From Pseudobdellovibrionaceae bacterium (lineage in GTDB: Bacteria > Bdellovibrionota > Bdellovibrionia > Bdellovibrionales > Bdellovibrionaceae): a DNA stretch of 64,000 bases. Location of the stretch: assembly GCA_019637875.1 (NCBI GenBank), contig JAHBUW010000011.1, forward strand, positions 1 through 64,000, written 5' to 3'. Shown piece by piece: positions 20,748 through 28,788 of the stretch. A program made the translations under genes and the position numbers. A model generated the notes under the pieces. That model was not told the origin of the DNA. It worked only from the letters and a program-made list of their open reading frames with translations, and did no database searches. Within the stretch, counting starts at the first letter, position 1. Each line of letters starts with the position of its first letter.

Positions 20748-21182
20748 ATGAGGTTTGAGATGCGTCTACAGCGACTGAGGCCCTGGATTGAGTTGGTTCT
20801 TTTGGGCCTTCATATTGTCGCGGTGATCTTTATTTTTAAGATCATCGAGGATCGGAAGGTCGCGGGCGTGGTGGCCGGAGCCTTATTTCTGGAGATCGGC
20901 CTGCTGACGATGTTTTTGGAGTGGAAGTGGGGGCGGAAGTGGGGATCCCTCGCCTTTTGGGCGGCGGCGATCTTCTTCCTGGGCTCGGCGGTTCCCGTGA
21001 TGGGGCTTCGGCTCACGCACTGGGAGATGGCGTTTGACGACATCCAGTGGCTGGGCGTGACCGGGCGTCAGCTCCATCAAATGGGCAACGGCACCTATAT
21101 GGCGATGCTGCTGATGGCGGTGGTCGAAGGGCTGCGTGATCGTTGGGCCTTGCGTGGGGCGCGAGGACGCACACGTCATTGA
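20748..21182 (+). CDS. Four-helix membrane protein of unknown function
   Basis: 144 residues. Hydrophobic segments lie at about 12-30, 37-55, 66-86 and 115-130, with short charged loops, so it is an inner-membrane protein. AGAAGG lies upstream of the ATG; a second Met at residue 5 is an alternative. The C terminus is Arg-rich. No family is recognised. A structured leader precedes it. Confidence 0.65.
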   Translation: MRFEMRLQRLRPWIELVLLGLHIVAVIFIFKIIEDRKVAGVVAGALFLEIGLLTMFLEWKWGRKWGSLAFWAAAIFFLGSAVPVMGLRLTHWEMAFDDIQWLGVTGRQLHQMGNGTYMAMLLMAVVEGLRDRWALRGARGRTRH

Positions 21183-21186
21183 CCGC

Positions 21187-21224
21187 AAAAAGAAATGGCC
21201 GCGATGTCAGTGACATGCGGCCAT
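21187..21224 (-). terminator. Terminator of rpsR
   Basis: On the minus strand ATGGCCGC pairs with GCGGCCAT, with a further ATGTCA/TGACAT dyad inside (21195-21224). The next bases downstream of the hairpin on that strand are TTTCTTTTT. It lies about 60 nt after the rpsR stop. Confidence 0.75.
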
Positions 21225-21281
21225 GGCCTGATCTATCTCGTAAAAGACACGTCACGGCTTTCACCAGTGACGAGACGAAGA

Positions 21282-21569
21282 CTAGATTTCGAAGGGAACC
21301 GGCGAGATCGACTCGGCACGGTTGAAGTAGTCGTAAGCATCCGAGCCCGAGGGCAGCAGAGCCAAGTTGCGCGCCTTTTTCACAGCGGCCGCGACTTTCT
21401 TCTGTTGAGCGATGCTCAGTTTTGCGATGCGAGCGGGAGTGATCTTGCCGCCGTCGCTGATGAAGCGTGCGAGGCTGACGGGATCTTTGTAGTCAAAAGT
21501 TGTATCTCCGCTGAATTCCTGGCGGTATTTACCGCGTCCACCTTTTCTCATGTTCCAAGGCCCTTTCAT
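21282..21569 (-). CDS. rpsR: 30S ribosomal protein S18
   Basis: 95 residues. The core has FDYKDPVSLARFISDGGKI, ARIAKLSIAQQKKVAAAVKK and ARNLALLP, matching the S18 fold (compare DYKD, GKI.P.RI and RAIKRAR.LALLP). The frame stays open to a TTG at 21758, but the 63 extra residues are low-complexity and have no ATG, so the start is put at 21569. A second Met at 21551 would give 89 residues. No Cys zinc motif is present. S18 is usually encoded beside rpsF and rplI; here it stands alone, divergent from rpmB. The C-terminal extension (SDAYDYFNRAESISPVPFEI) is unusual. Confidence 0.85.
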   Translation of the reverse strand: MKGPWNMRKGGRGKYRQEFSGDTTFDYKDPVSLARFISDGGKITPARIAKLSIAQQKKVAAAVKKARNLALLPSGSDAYDYFNRAESISPVPFEI

Positions 21570-21786
21570 TTTTACGAGACGGTTCTTGTACGTGGGCTGG
21601 GCGGCGAAAGCAAGAGGTTCTTGGCGGGGTGGTAGGGGCTTCTGGGAAACGGATTTGGGGGCCGGAACCGGGTTTGCGGCCAATAGGGCGGACTTGAGGC
21701 CTTTTCGGGATTGGATTTTTCGTTTGCCATCCCTGGCTTTCTTATTTAGATGTGTCAATTCTTTGGATTTCTAGAAAGAGGAACTT

Positions 21787-22161
21787 ATGAGCCGCTGCGA
21801 ACTCACTGGCAAAGGACCTGTCGTTAAGAACTTGGTCAGCCACTCGAACATCAAGACGAAATCGACCGCTTTGCCGAACGTTCAGAAGAAACGCCTGTTT
21901 AGCCGCGTTCTGAACTCCATGGTTCGCCTGCAGGTCGCGACCAGCGCGATCCGCGATATGGAACACATGGGCGGTTTCGACGTTTTCATTCTGAATCAAC
22001 CGACAAAAACTCTCTCGCCCCGCGCGCGTGAAGTTCAGTCGCGTATCCGTCGCAAGATGTCGTCGAAAAAGAAGACCGCGGCTCCCGCGACTTCGGACGC
22101 TCCCGTGACAGAGAAAAAAGCCGCTAAAAAACCTGCCGCTAAAAAAGCGACGAAGAAGTAA
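21787..22161 (+). CDS. rpmB: 50S ribosomal protein L28 with Lys/Ala-rich tail
   Basis: 124 residues. Residues 1-75 are L28: SRCELTGKGPVVKNLVSHSN and the later NVQKKRLFSRVLNS. The normal protein is about 63-78 residues; here residues from about 95 form a tail of Lys, Ala, Pro and Thr (SSKKKTAAPAT..., KKPAAKKATKK). Only one Cys is present, so it is the zinc-free type. AGAGGAA precedes the ATG. It is co-transcribed with the L24-like gene 17 bp downstream. Confidence 0.92.
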   Translation: MSRCELTGKGPVVKNLVSHSNIKTKSTALPNVQKKRLFSRVLNSMVRLQVATSAIRDMEHMGGFDVFILNQPTKTLSPRAREVQSRIRRKMSSKKKTAAPATSDAPVTEKKAAKKPAAKKATKK

Positions 22162-22178
22162 GCTGAAGGAATTCCGCC

Positions 22179-22442
22179 ATGAAATTGAAAATCAAAAAAG
22201 GCGCGACTGTTCAAGTGAACGCCGGTTCGGATAAAGGCAAAAAAGGCAAAGTCATCGAAGTCAGCCCCACGCTCATGAAAGTGAAAGTGGAAGGCGTGAA
22301 AGTGATGACTCACTTTGATAAGAAAGATGGTCTGAAGAAGCTGGAAGGTTTCATCGACTACTCGAATGTCACGCTGGTCGAAAGTGCTGCTCCCAAAGGG
22401 AAAAAAGGCGCTAAAACCAAGTCGGCAGGCAAATCCGCCTAG
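22179..22442 (+). CDS. rplX: L24-type ribosomal protein (KOW motif)
   Basis: 87 residues. KIKKGATVQVNAGSDKGKKG is the KOW strand pair with the L24 turn (G.DKGK.GKV), then VIEVSPTLMKVKVEGVKV, and a short Lys-rich end. Normal L24 is about 100-105 residues, so the C-terminal domain is short. L24 is usually in the spc operon between rplN and rplE. This copy beside rpmB is either the only one, relocated, or a second paralogue; that depends on the rest of the genome. It ends at an intrinsic terminator. Confidence 0.8.
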   Translation: MKLKIKKGATVQVNAGSDKGKKGKVIEVSPTLMKVKVEGVKVMTHFDKKDGLKKLEGFIDYSNVTLVESAAPKGKKGAKTKSAGKSA

Positions 22443-22473
22443 TTTCGGCTGGCCTCGAAAGCATTTATCGTTC

Positions 22474-22504
22474 AAAATGGGCTGCGATGTCGGCCCATTT
22501 TTTA
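22474..22504 (+). terminator. Intrinsic terminator whose loop holds the next start codon
   Basis: AAAATGGGC (22474-22482) pairs perfectly with GCCCATTTT (22493-22501) and runs into TTTTTT. The ten-base loop contains ATG at 22487, the apparent start of the next gene. It would end the L28-L24 transcript. Confidence 0.72.
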
Positions 22505-22957
22505 TTTCTCCCTACTCCTCTGAGATTTGTCGTTCTGTGCTTGGTGATGAGCCTGGGCGCGGGCGGAGTTTTCGCTCAGGGGCAGTCCGTTTCTCCGCAG
22601 CAGTCGTCGGCGACTCAGGTCGATAGTGATGACGAAGGCTTGGCGCCGAAGAAGTCCGGTAAAGGTACGCATCCCGACGATGGTTCGGATCTCGGCGAAG
22701 TGACGCTCGGGACGCTGGAACAGAAACCGATTTATTGGATGTGTCGCAATCACAGTATCGTGCGCACTTTGCAAATCGAAACCCGTGACGGGGGCTGCCG
22801 GACTCATTACGGAAAAGACGGCGTTGATCGCGTGGTCAGTCAGTCGCAAACGCCTTCGGGCTGTGTCGGCGTTTTTTCGAATATCCGTCGCAATCTTGAG
22901 TCCGCGGGCTGGAAGTGCAAAGACATCAGCCAGGGCCGCATCTCGGAAAACCTGTGA
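22487..22957 (+). CDS. Exported Cys-containing protein of unknown function
   Basis: 156 residues. Signal peptide: hydrophobic core LRFVVLCLVMSLGAGGVFA, predicted cut after VFA. Residues 30-75 are polar and acidic. The C-terminal domain (about 80-150) has four Cys: WMCRNHS, GGCRTHYGKDG, SGCVGVF and GWKCKD, probably two disulfides. No family is recognised. The ATG falls in the loop of a terminator hairpin and lacks a clear ribosome binding site, so a start further in is possible. Its TGA overlaps the GTG of the next gene (GTGA), so the two are coupled. Confidence 0.65.
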   Translation: MSAHFLFLPTPLRFVVLCLVMSLGAGGVFAQGQSVSPQQSSATQVDSDDEGLAPKKSGKGTHPDDGSDLGEVTLGTLEQKPIYWMCRNHSIVRTLQIETRDGGCRTHYGKDGVDRVVSQSQTPSGCVGVFSNIRRNLESAGWKCKDISQGRISENL

Positions 22958-23778
22958 CCTCGACACATCTTCAAGTCCACGTCGCCCAGATGAATTCGGT
23001 CGACGACCTCGCGACGAACGTCGCGCAAGTGAAATCACTTTTACAACAAATCCCTTCGAGCGTGGAAGAGCAGCTGGTCTGCTTTCCCGAAAATAGTCTT
23101 TATCTGAAGTTGAAAGACAAAAGCGCGATTCCGGCCCTGACACTAGAAGAGAGTTTTTGGGCGGAGTTTTCCGAGATCGCGCGCGCGAAAAACGCGGTTT
23201 TACATTTTGGATCGGTGCCGCTGCGGGGGCGCGAGAAGCTTTTAAACTCGTCGGTCGTTTTGCGCCCGGGCGGAAAACCCGAGGCGACGTACACGAAAGT
23301 TCATCTGTTCGATATCGACGTCGAAGGACACAAACCCGTACGTGAATCCGAAAACTTCGAGCATGGGGACGGGACCTCGACGTTCGAAGTGAACGGGTGG
23401 CTGATCGGTCAGAGCATTTGTTACGATCTGCGTTTTGCGGAGCTTTATTCGCGTTACGCGAAACTCGCGGTCGACCTGATCTTGGTTCCCGCGGCGTTTT
23501 TGGTTCCGACGGGGCGTGCGCATTGGGAGACTTTGCTGCGCGCCCGCGCGATCGAAAGCCAGGCCTTCGTGATCGCGGCCGCGCAGGCCGGTCGGCACGT
23601 CGGGGTCGGCGGAGACGAGCGAATGACCTTTGGCCACTCGTTGGTCGTTGAACCATGGGGTTCGGTGATGGCCGATGGTGGGCCCGAAGGCGTGAAACTT
23701 CTGAGCGTGATGCTCGAGCGCGCGCAGATCGAGAAAGTGCGTCGCCAGATTCCCATGAGTGTCCACCGCCGACTCTAA
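22954..23778 (+). CDS. Carbon-nitrogen hydrolase (nitrilase family)
   Basis: 274 residues. The Glu-Lys-Cys triad is present: Glu in VCFPENSLYL, Lys in TYTKVHLFDID and Cys in GQSICYDLRFAELYS. The last matches the omega-amidase/Nit2-type signature. Later motifs LRARAIESQAFVIAAAQ and GHSLVVEPWG are also conserved. The start is GTG overlapping the previous TGA; the open frame upstream is a read-through of the previous gene. It hydrolyses amides such as deaminated glutathione or omega-amides; the substrate is inferred from family likeness only. Confidence 0.9.
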   Translation: MTSTHLQVHVAQMNSVDDLATNVAQVKSLLQQIPSSVEEQLVCFPENSLYLKLKDKSAIPALTLEESFWAEFSEIARAKNAVLHFGSVPLRGREKLLNSSVVLRPGGKPEATYTKVHLFDIDVEGHKPVRESENFEHGDGTSTFEVNGWLIGQSICYDLRFAELYSRYAKLAVDLILVPAAFLVPTGRAHWETLLRARAIESQAFVIAAAQAGRHVGVGGDERMTFGHSLVVEPWGSVMADGGPEGVKLLSVMLERAQIEKVRRQIPMSVHRRL

Positions 23779-23857
23779 TCTTAACTCTTGGGGCGAAAGA
23801 GGCGGAATTTTCATGGCACGAGCGTTGTAAGCCTCCTAGGTCTTGGAGGTTTCATCC

Positions 23858-25111
23858 ATGAAGAAGCACAAAATTGCGGTCACTGCGGCGGTCACATCAT
23901 TCATTCTCGGATTAGGTTGGGTCTCTTGGGCGGAAAAAAATCCCGTCCTGCCACCACCGAACTCAACGGCATCGGTCACGAAACAATCGACGGTCATTCC
24001 TTGGCCGGCAGACACTCGGCCCACGGCACCGGCGGGGTTCGAGGTTTCGGTTTTTGCGGAGCTGGATGCGCCCCGTAACATTCTGGTGCTGCCGAGCGGG
24101 GAAATTTTGGTTTCCCAGGCGGCGAAGAAACCTTCGGACTCGGGCGAAAATTCGCCGAACCAAATCACGAAGTATACCTTGGACGCGGAAGGCGCGATCG
24201 CGAAAGCCGAAGTTTTCTTGGATGGCATCGAGTTGCCGTTCGGGATGGCCGTTTGGGAAGATCAGTTCTTCGTCGCGACGCCCACGGAAATCCTGCGCTA
24301 CCCATTCGTGAACGGCGTTATCACCGGGCCGGGCACCGTGATCGCGCAGCTGCCGTTCCCGCAGCCGCAGCGGCACTGGACGCGTGATCTGAAGATCGCG
24401 CCCGATGGTTCGAAGATGTTCATCTCGGTGGGATCGGTGTCGAACCACGGTGAAGACGGCGATCCTTTGGATCCGATGACGGCGGCGATTTTGGTGATGA
24501 ACCTGGACGGATCGGATCTCAAAGTTTACGCGAGCGGAGTTCGTAACGCCGTGACGATGGCGTTTGAGCCGACGACCGGGGCGCTTTGGGCGACCGTGAA
24601 TGAGCGCGATGAGTTGGGGGACGGACTCGTTCCCGACTTCTTGATCGCGGTGAAAGAGGGTGGGTTCTACGGTTGGCCTTACGCCTACTACGGAGCGAAC
24701 GCGGATCCGCGTCTGCAGGGTCAGCGTCCGGATCTGGTCGCGGCGACGATCGTGCCGAACTTCTCGGTGGGGGCGCATACGGCGTCGACGGGAATCACGT
24801 TCACGACCGGCACGAAGTTTCCGGCACCCTACAATGAAGGCGCATTGATTTCGCAGCACGGATCTTGGAATAGCTCGGCGCTGGTTGGCTACAAACTGAT
24901 CTATGTTCCCTTTGTGGACGGCGATGCGGTCGATCCTGAACAAGACTTTTTGACGGGCTTCGTGGCGGACGCGAAAGCGGGCACGGTCTACGGCCGTCCC
25001 GTGATGGCGGCCGTGCTGCCAAATGGAACCGTGTTGGTGACGGACGACGGGGGGCACAAGATCTGGCAGGTGAAGCCCGTAACCGCGAGCCCGCATCCGC
25101 AACCGGAATAA
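23858..25111 (+). CDS. Soluble sugar dehydrogenase-like beta-propeller protein
   Basis: 417 residues. Signal anchor MKKHKIAVTAAVTSFILGLGWVSWA. The body is a GdhB/YliI-type PQQ sugar dehydrogenase propeller: GFEVSVFAELDAPRNI, RHWTRDLKIAPDGSKMFISVG, GVRNAVTMAFEPTTGALWA, GGFYGWPY and SQHGSWNSSALVGYK. His and Arg residues of the PQQ site are in place (RHWTRD, RNAV). It probably oxidises sugars or related alcohols in the periplasm; PQQ use is inferred. GGAGG lies 8 nt before the ATG and can pair with CCTCC at 23832-23836, so its access may be regulated. Confidence 0.87.
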   Translation: MKKHKIAVTAAVTSFILGLGWVSWAEKNPVLPPPNSTASVTKQSTVIPWPADTRPTAPAGFEVSVFAELDAPRNILVLPSGEILVSQAAKKPSDSGENSPNQITKYTLDAEGAIAKAEVFLDGIELPFGMAVWEDQFFVATPTEILRYPFVNGVITGPGTVIAQLPFPQPQRHWTRDLKIAPDGSKMFISVGSVSNHGEDGDPLDPMTAAILVMNLDGSDLKVYASGVRNAVTMAFEPTTGALWATVNERDELGDGLVPDFLIAVKEGGFYGWPYAYYGANADPRLQGQRPDLVAATIVPNFSVGAHTASTGITFTTGTKFPAPYNEGALISQHGSWNSSALVGYKLIYVPFVDGDAVDPEQDFLTGFVADAKAGTVYGRPVMAAVLPNGTVLVTDDGGHKIWQVKPVTASPHPQPE

Positions 25112-25149
25112 TTCCGCGTCACGGCGAAAATTCGCGGCGTTCAATGGAC

Positions 25150-25180
25150 AAAGCCCTGGGCCACCGGGGCTTTTGCTTTT
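25150..25180 (+). terminator. Intrinsic terminator
   Basis: AAAGCCC pairs with GGGCTTT over a ten-base loop, followed by TGCTTTT. It lies 38 nt past the sugar dehydrogenase-like gene. The rest of 25112-25275 shows no gene. Confidence 0.65.
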
Positions 25181-25275
25181 GGTGTGGGACATGAGAGGAT
25201 AACGGGAGATTTGAGAGGCGGTTTCAATTGATTTTCAATGCCGTCCCCAAGTAAGGTCAGGAAGCGAGGTCACCA

Positions 25276-25515
25276 GTGTTACAGAAGATTTGTATCGCGA
25301 TCTTGTCGGGTTTGGTGCTCATGGGCGCAGCCGGGATGGCGCAGGCGCAAAGCGACGACAACCAGGATGAAAGCAGCATCCGTAAAACCGCACGTCTGCG
25401 TCAGTACGCGGGCGGCGTGGATGAAGAGCCCCTGAAGGTCCAAGACCCGCTCCCCCAGATCAAGAAGGATGGGGACAACGAGATGACCGCGCCCGAACCC
25501 GCCGACGCGGATTAA
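25276..25515 (+). CDS. Small exported protein upstream of ETF-QO
   Basis: 79 residues from GTG, with GCGAGG upstream. Signal peptide ILSGLVLMGAAGMAQAQ, so the mature protein is only about 54 residues: very acidic and polar (SDDNQDESS, ...PEPADAD), with no Cys and no evident fold. The 16-bp gap to the ETF-QO gene puts it in the same transcript. It could be a periplasmic partner or an unrelated passenger. Function unknown. Confidence 0.65.
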   Translation: MLQKICIAILSGLVLMGAAGMAQAQSDDNQDESSIRKTARLRQYAGGVDEEPLKVQDPLPQIKKDGDNEMTAPEPADAD

Positions 25516-25531
25516 TTGAACGAGAGGCCCG

Positions 25532-27253
25532 ATGAGCGAAGCCGTGGATGAGATTCAGCGAGAAACGATGGAAGTCGATGCCCTGATCGTGGGCGGAGGC
25601 TCGGCCGGCTTAGCCGCCGCTTACCAACTGGCTTCGCAAATTGAAAAGCACAACGCCGACATCGAATCCGGCGCAAAACAAGGTGAGCCGGTTCGCGATC
25701 CCATGATCGTCGTGATCGAAAAAGGGATGGAGGTCGGTTCGCACTCGCTGTCGGGTGCGGTGATGAATCCCTCGGCGCTCAAAGAACTCATTCCCGATTA
25801 CAAAGAGCAGGGCTGCCCGATCGAGTCGGACGTTCTGGAGGACGCGGTTTATTTTTTGACTGAAGACGCCGCGGTCAAAGCGCCGATCACGCCCCCCATG
25901 TTCAAGAACCACGGCAAACACATCGTCAGCATTTCGAAAGTGAACCGTTGGTTGGCGACGAAGTGCGAAGAAAAGGGCGTCAACATCTTCCCCGGTTTCG
26001 CCGCGGTCGAAGTGCTTTACGAAGGCGACAAAGTCGTCGGCGTGCGCACGGGCGACAAAGGCGTCGGCAAAGACGGCAAACCCAAGGCGAACTTTGAGCC
26101 CGGATTGATTTTGAAATCGAAAGTGACCGTGTTTGCCGAGGGCACGCGCGGATCGCTGTTCCGCAAGATGAGCAAAAAGCTCGGACTGCGCGAGGGGAAA
26201 GAGCCCGAGGTTTTCGAAGAAGGCGTCAAAGAGATCATCCAGATGCCCGCGGGCACGGTGAAGGCCGGACAGGTCATTCACACCGCCGGCTGGCCGCTGA
26301 AAGAATCCATGGGTGGAACCTTCGTGTACACGATCCCGGGCGACAAAATCATCGTCGGGCTGGTCGTTTACTTGGATACGCATGATCCGCTGCTGGACCC
26401 GCACCGGGAGCTGCAGCGTCTGAAAACGCACCCCTGGATGCGCAAGCTGCTGGAGGGCGGACAGGTCGTCGCCTACGGCGGAAAGACTTTGCCCGCCGGG
26501 GGCTACTACGCCATGCCGAAGCTTTCGGGCGACGGTTGGGTCGTGGTCGGTGATTCGGCCAGCATGGTCGACGTGCAAAAACTCAAAGGCATCCATCTGG
26601 CGATGAAGTCGGGGATGCTGGCGGGAGAGGCGGCGCTGGAGGCCCTGATCGCGGGGAACAGCTCGGCCGAAACGATGAAGTCCTACGACCGTAAAATCGA
26701 AGGTTCTTACGTCCGTGACGAGCTTTACCGCGTCCGGAACTTCCACCAGGCGCTCTCGAAGGGCTTCGCGGCCTCGGTGCCTTTGATCGGTCTGCAGGAG
26801 ATCACCGGGGGCCGTGGTCTGAAAGACCCCATGCCGCTCCATCAGGACGCGAAGACGACCGAGAAGGTGCTGGAAGTGTGGGGGCCGGACGGCCTCAACC
26901 ACAAAGACGTGCAGCTGCCGACTCCGGACGGGAAGCTCTTCTTCGATAAGCTGTCGTCGGTCTATCTGACCGGAACCCAGCACGATGAGGACTCGCCCAA
27001 CCATCTGCTTTTGCAGAATGGCGATATCTGCCGGACCGTCTGCGAGCCCGAGTACAAGTCACCCTGTACTTTGTTCTGTCCGGCCGCGGTTTACGAGATG
27101 CTCCCTTCGCCTGGTCATCCTGGGCAAAAAGATCTCATGATCAATTATACGAACTGTATTCACTGTAAGACCTGTGATATCAAATGCCCCTTCGAAAACA
27201 TCGATTGGACGGTCCCCGAAGGGGGCGGCGGTCCTCGGTACACTGAGGTTTAA
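25532..27253 (+). CDS. Electron transfer flavoprotein-ubiquinone oxidoreductase
   Basis: 573 residues, near the family's usual 550-590. The FAD-binding dinucleotide motif is VGGGSAGLAAAY at about 20-31. Membrane/ubiquinone-site sequences follow, then a [4Fe-4S] cluster motif NCIHCKTCDIKCP near the C terminus, with an upstream Cys in CTLFCPA. It takes electrons from ETF, reduced by acyl-CoA and amino-acid dehydrogenases, to quinone at the inner membrane face. GAGAGG precedes the ATG. The acyl-CoA dehydrogenase-like gene at 54859 is a possible upstream electron source, far away on the map. Confidence 0.95.
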   Translation: MSEAVDEIQRETMEVDALIVGGGSAGLAAAYQLASQIEKHNADIESGAKQGEPVRDPMIVVIEKGMEVGSHSLSGAVMNPSALKELIPDYKEQGCPIESDVLEDAVYFLTEDAAVKAPITPPMFKNHGKHIVSISKVNRWLATKCEEKGVNIFPGFAAVEVLYEGDKVVGVRTGDKGVGKDGKPKANFEPGLILKSKVTVFAEGTRGSLFRKMSKKLGLREGKEPEVFEEGVKEIIQMPAGTVKAGQVIHTAGWPLKESMGGTFVYTIPGDKIIVGLVVYLDTHDPLLDPHRELQRLKTHPWMRKLLEGGQVVAYGGKTLPAGGYYAMPKLSGDGWVVVGDSASMVDVQKLKGIHLAMKSGMLAGEAALEALIAGNSSAETMKSYDRKIEGSYVRDELYRVRNFHQALSKGFAASVPLIGLQEITGGRGLKDPMPLHQDAKTTEKVLEVWGPDGLNHKDVQLPTPDGKLFFDKLSSVYLTGTQHDEDSPNHLLLQNGDICRTVCEPEYKSPCTLFCPAAVYEMLPSPGHPGQKDLMINYTNCIHCKTCDIKCPFENIDWTVPEGGGGPRYTEV

Positions 27254-27295
27254 TTCGCGAGGCCGCGTTCGGACGTCCTCGGGAGAGGATGACGA

Positions 27296-28420
27296 ATGGC
27301 GGTCTTTTTTGCGTCGACGGCGAAGGGTCTGGTCGACGAACTCTACAAAGAACTGGAAACGATGGGTCTGAGGGGTTTGAAACGCGTCCCGAGCGGCGTG
27401 GAGTTCGAATCCTCTTGGGAAGGTTGTTACGCCGTGAACTTGCGTTCGCGTTTGGCGTCGCGGATTTTGAAACCCGTCGCGGAGTTCATCGCGTACGAGC
27501 CCGAAGAACTTTACGGACATATCATGAAGCACGATTTCACGCGCTTCATCAAACCCACCCAAACCTTCGCGGTCGACGCGATCGTCAGCGAAGGGAAGAT
27601 GCGCGATCAGCGCTACGTCGCTTTGAAGGTCAAAGACGCGATCGCGGATCAGTTCCGTGACAAGTTTGACGTGCGTCCGGACGTCGATAAATACGACCCG
27701 GATTTGCGCGTTTGGGTGCGCGCTTACAAAAACAAATTCCATGTCGCCATCGATACGAGCGGCGCGCCTTTGCATGAACGCGGTTACCGTAAGGAAGCCG
27801 GCGAAGCGCCGATGAAAGAAAATCTGGCGGCGGGACTGCTGGCACTGTCGGAGTGGGACGGTCAGCAGCCGATCGTGGACCCGATGTGCGGTTCGGGGAC
27901 GTTGCTGATCGAGGCGGCCTTGATGGCGTCGAGGATCGCTCCCGGTAGTTTCCGTAAGAACTTCGCATTCCAGCGTTTCCAGAATTACGACAAGGAAATG
28001 TGGGAGCGGGTCATCGACGAAGCGATGGACGAAGAGATCGAAGAGCCGGAGATCAAGTTCTACGGCTTCGATATGGACAAAAAGGTTTTACTGAAAGCGA
28101 AAGAGAACGCGCGCCGTGCGGGCGTCGATCATTTGATCGAGTTCAATCGCGGCGACGTGACCACGTTGCAGGCGCCCGTGCCGGAAGGCATGATCATCAC
28201 GAACCCTCCCTACGCGGTTCGTCTGGGTGACGAGGACAACGTGCGCGACGTGTACCGCGATTTCTCGCACACGCTGAAGACGCAATTCAAAGGCTGGAAC
28301 GCGTGGGTGCTTTCGGGGAACGCGGATCTGATCAAGGATCTGCGATTGAAATCGACCCGCAAACACTTCGTGTTCAACGGGCCGATCGAGTGCCGGCTTT
28401 TAAAGTACGAAATTCGCTAG
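27296..28420 (+). CDS. THUMP-domain RNA guanine-N2 methyltransferase (RlmL/YpsC type)
   Basis: 374 residues. An N-terminal ferredoxin-like and THUMP region (1-160, with VALKVKDAIADQFRDKFDV) binds RNA. It is followed by a Rossmann methyltransferase domain with SAM motif VDPMCGSGTLLIEAAL and catalytic IITNPPYAVRLG; the NPPY motif marks N-methylation of guanine or adenine. The length matches single-domain RlmL-N/YpsC enzymes that modify 23S rRNA, not the RlmKL fusion. The target base is not certain. GAGAGGA precedes the ATG, 42 bp after the ETF-QO gene. Confidence 0.9.
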   Translation: MAVFFASTAKGLVDELYKELETMGLRGLKRVPSGVEFESSWEGCYAVNLRSRLASRILKPVAEFIAYEPEELYGHIMKHDFTRFIKPTQTFAVDAIVSEGKMRDQRYVALKVKDAIADQFRDKFDVRPDVDKYDPDLRVWVRAYKNKFHVAIDTSGAPLHERGYRKEAGEAPMKENLAAGLLALSEWDGQQPIVDPMCGSGTLLIEAALMASRIAPGSFRKNFAFQRFQNYDKEMWERVIDEAMDEEIEEPEIKFYGFDMDKKVLLKAKENARRAGVDHLIEFNRGDVTTLQAPVPEGMIITNPPYAVRLGDEDNVRDVYRDFSHTLKTQFKGWNAWVLSGNADLIKDLRLKSTRKHFVFNGPIECRLLKYEIR

Positions 28421-28788
28421 AGCGTTTTGGTGATCGCGAGCTTCGCGGCGTAGCCGACGAGCGCGACGATGACGACCGCGAGTCCCGGGAACCACTGGGG
28501 CTTGCGTTTCACGAGGCTGATCGCCAGCGCGAGCGCGAACCAGACGACGAGTTTGCCGTAGATCCAGTCGGGCATCGCGCCGACTAATCCCATTCTTGCC
28601 AAAAGACCGAAGCCCGCGACCAGCATGATCGCGAGGCCCACACCGTGAAGGGCGAAGGTCCAAATCTTCAACGCCTTATTCTTCCCGCCGTTTTTGGTGA
28701 GCAGGAAATACGAAAGCCCCAAACCGAAGCTCAAAAGCAGGCAGGCCAGACCGATGATGTGCAGGACTTTGTAGAACTCGTAACTCAT
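28417..28788 (-). CDS. Four-helix membrane protein, possibly SirB2/CopD-like
   Basis: 123 residues, almost all hydrophobic, in four segments with His at KVLHIIGLA and ALHGVGLA. The first helix, with a His after a short polar start, resembles SirB2/CopD-type proteins that may bind haem or copper, but this likeness is weak. Its ATG overlaps the lpxD stop by 4 nt (28785-28788), so it is translated after lpxD. It is convergent with the RNA methyltransferase gene, also overlapping it by 4 nt. Confidence 0.6.
   Translation of the reverse strand: MSYEFYKVLHIIGLACLLLSFGLGLSYFLLTKNGGKNKALKIWTFALHGVGLAIMLVAGFGLLARMGLVGAMPDWIYGKLVVWFALALAISLVKRKPQWFPGLAVVIVALVGYAAKLAITKTL

Noticed and set aside
21570-21758. 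Extended S18 N terminus from TTG
   Set aside because: The extra 63 residues are low-complexity with no ribosome binding site, and known S18 proteins start near the chosen Met.
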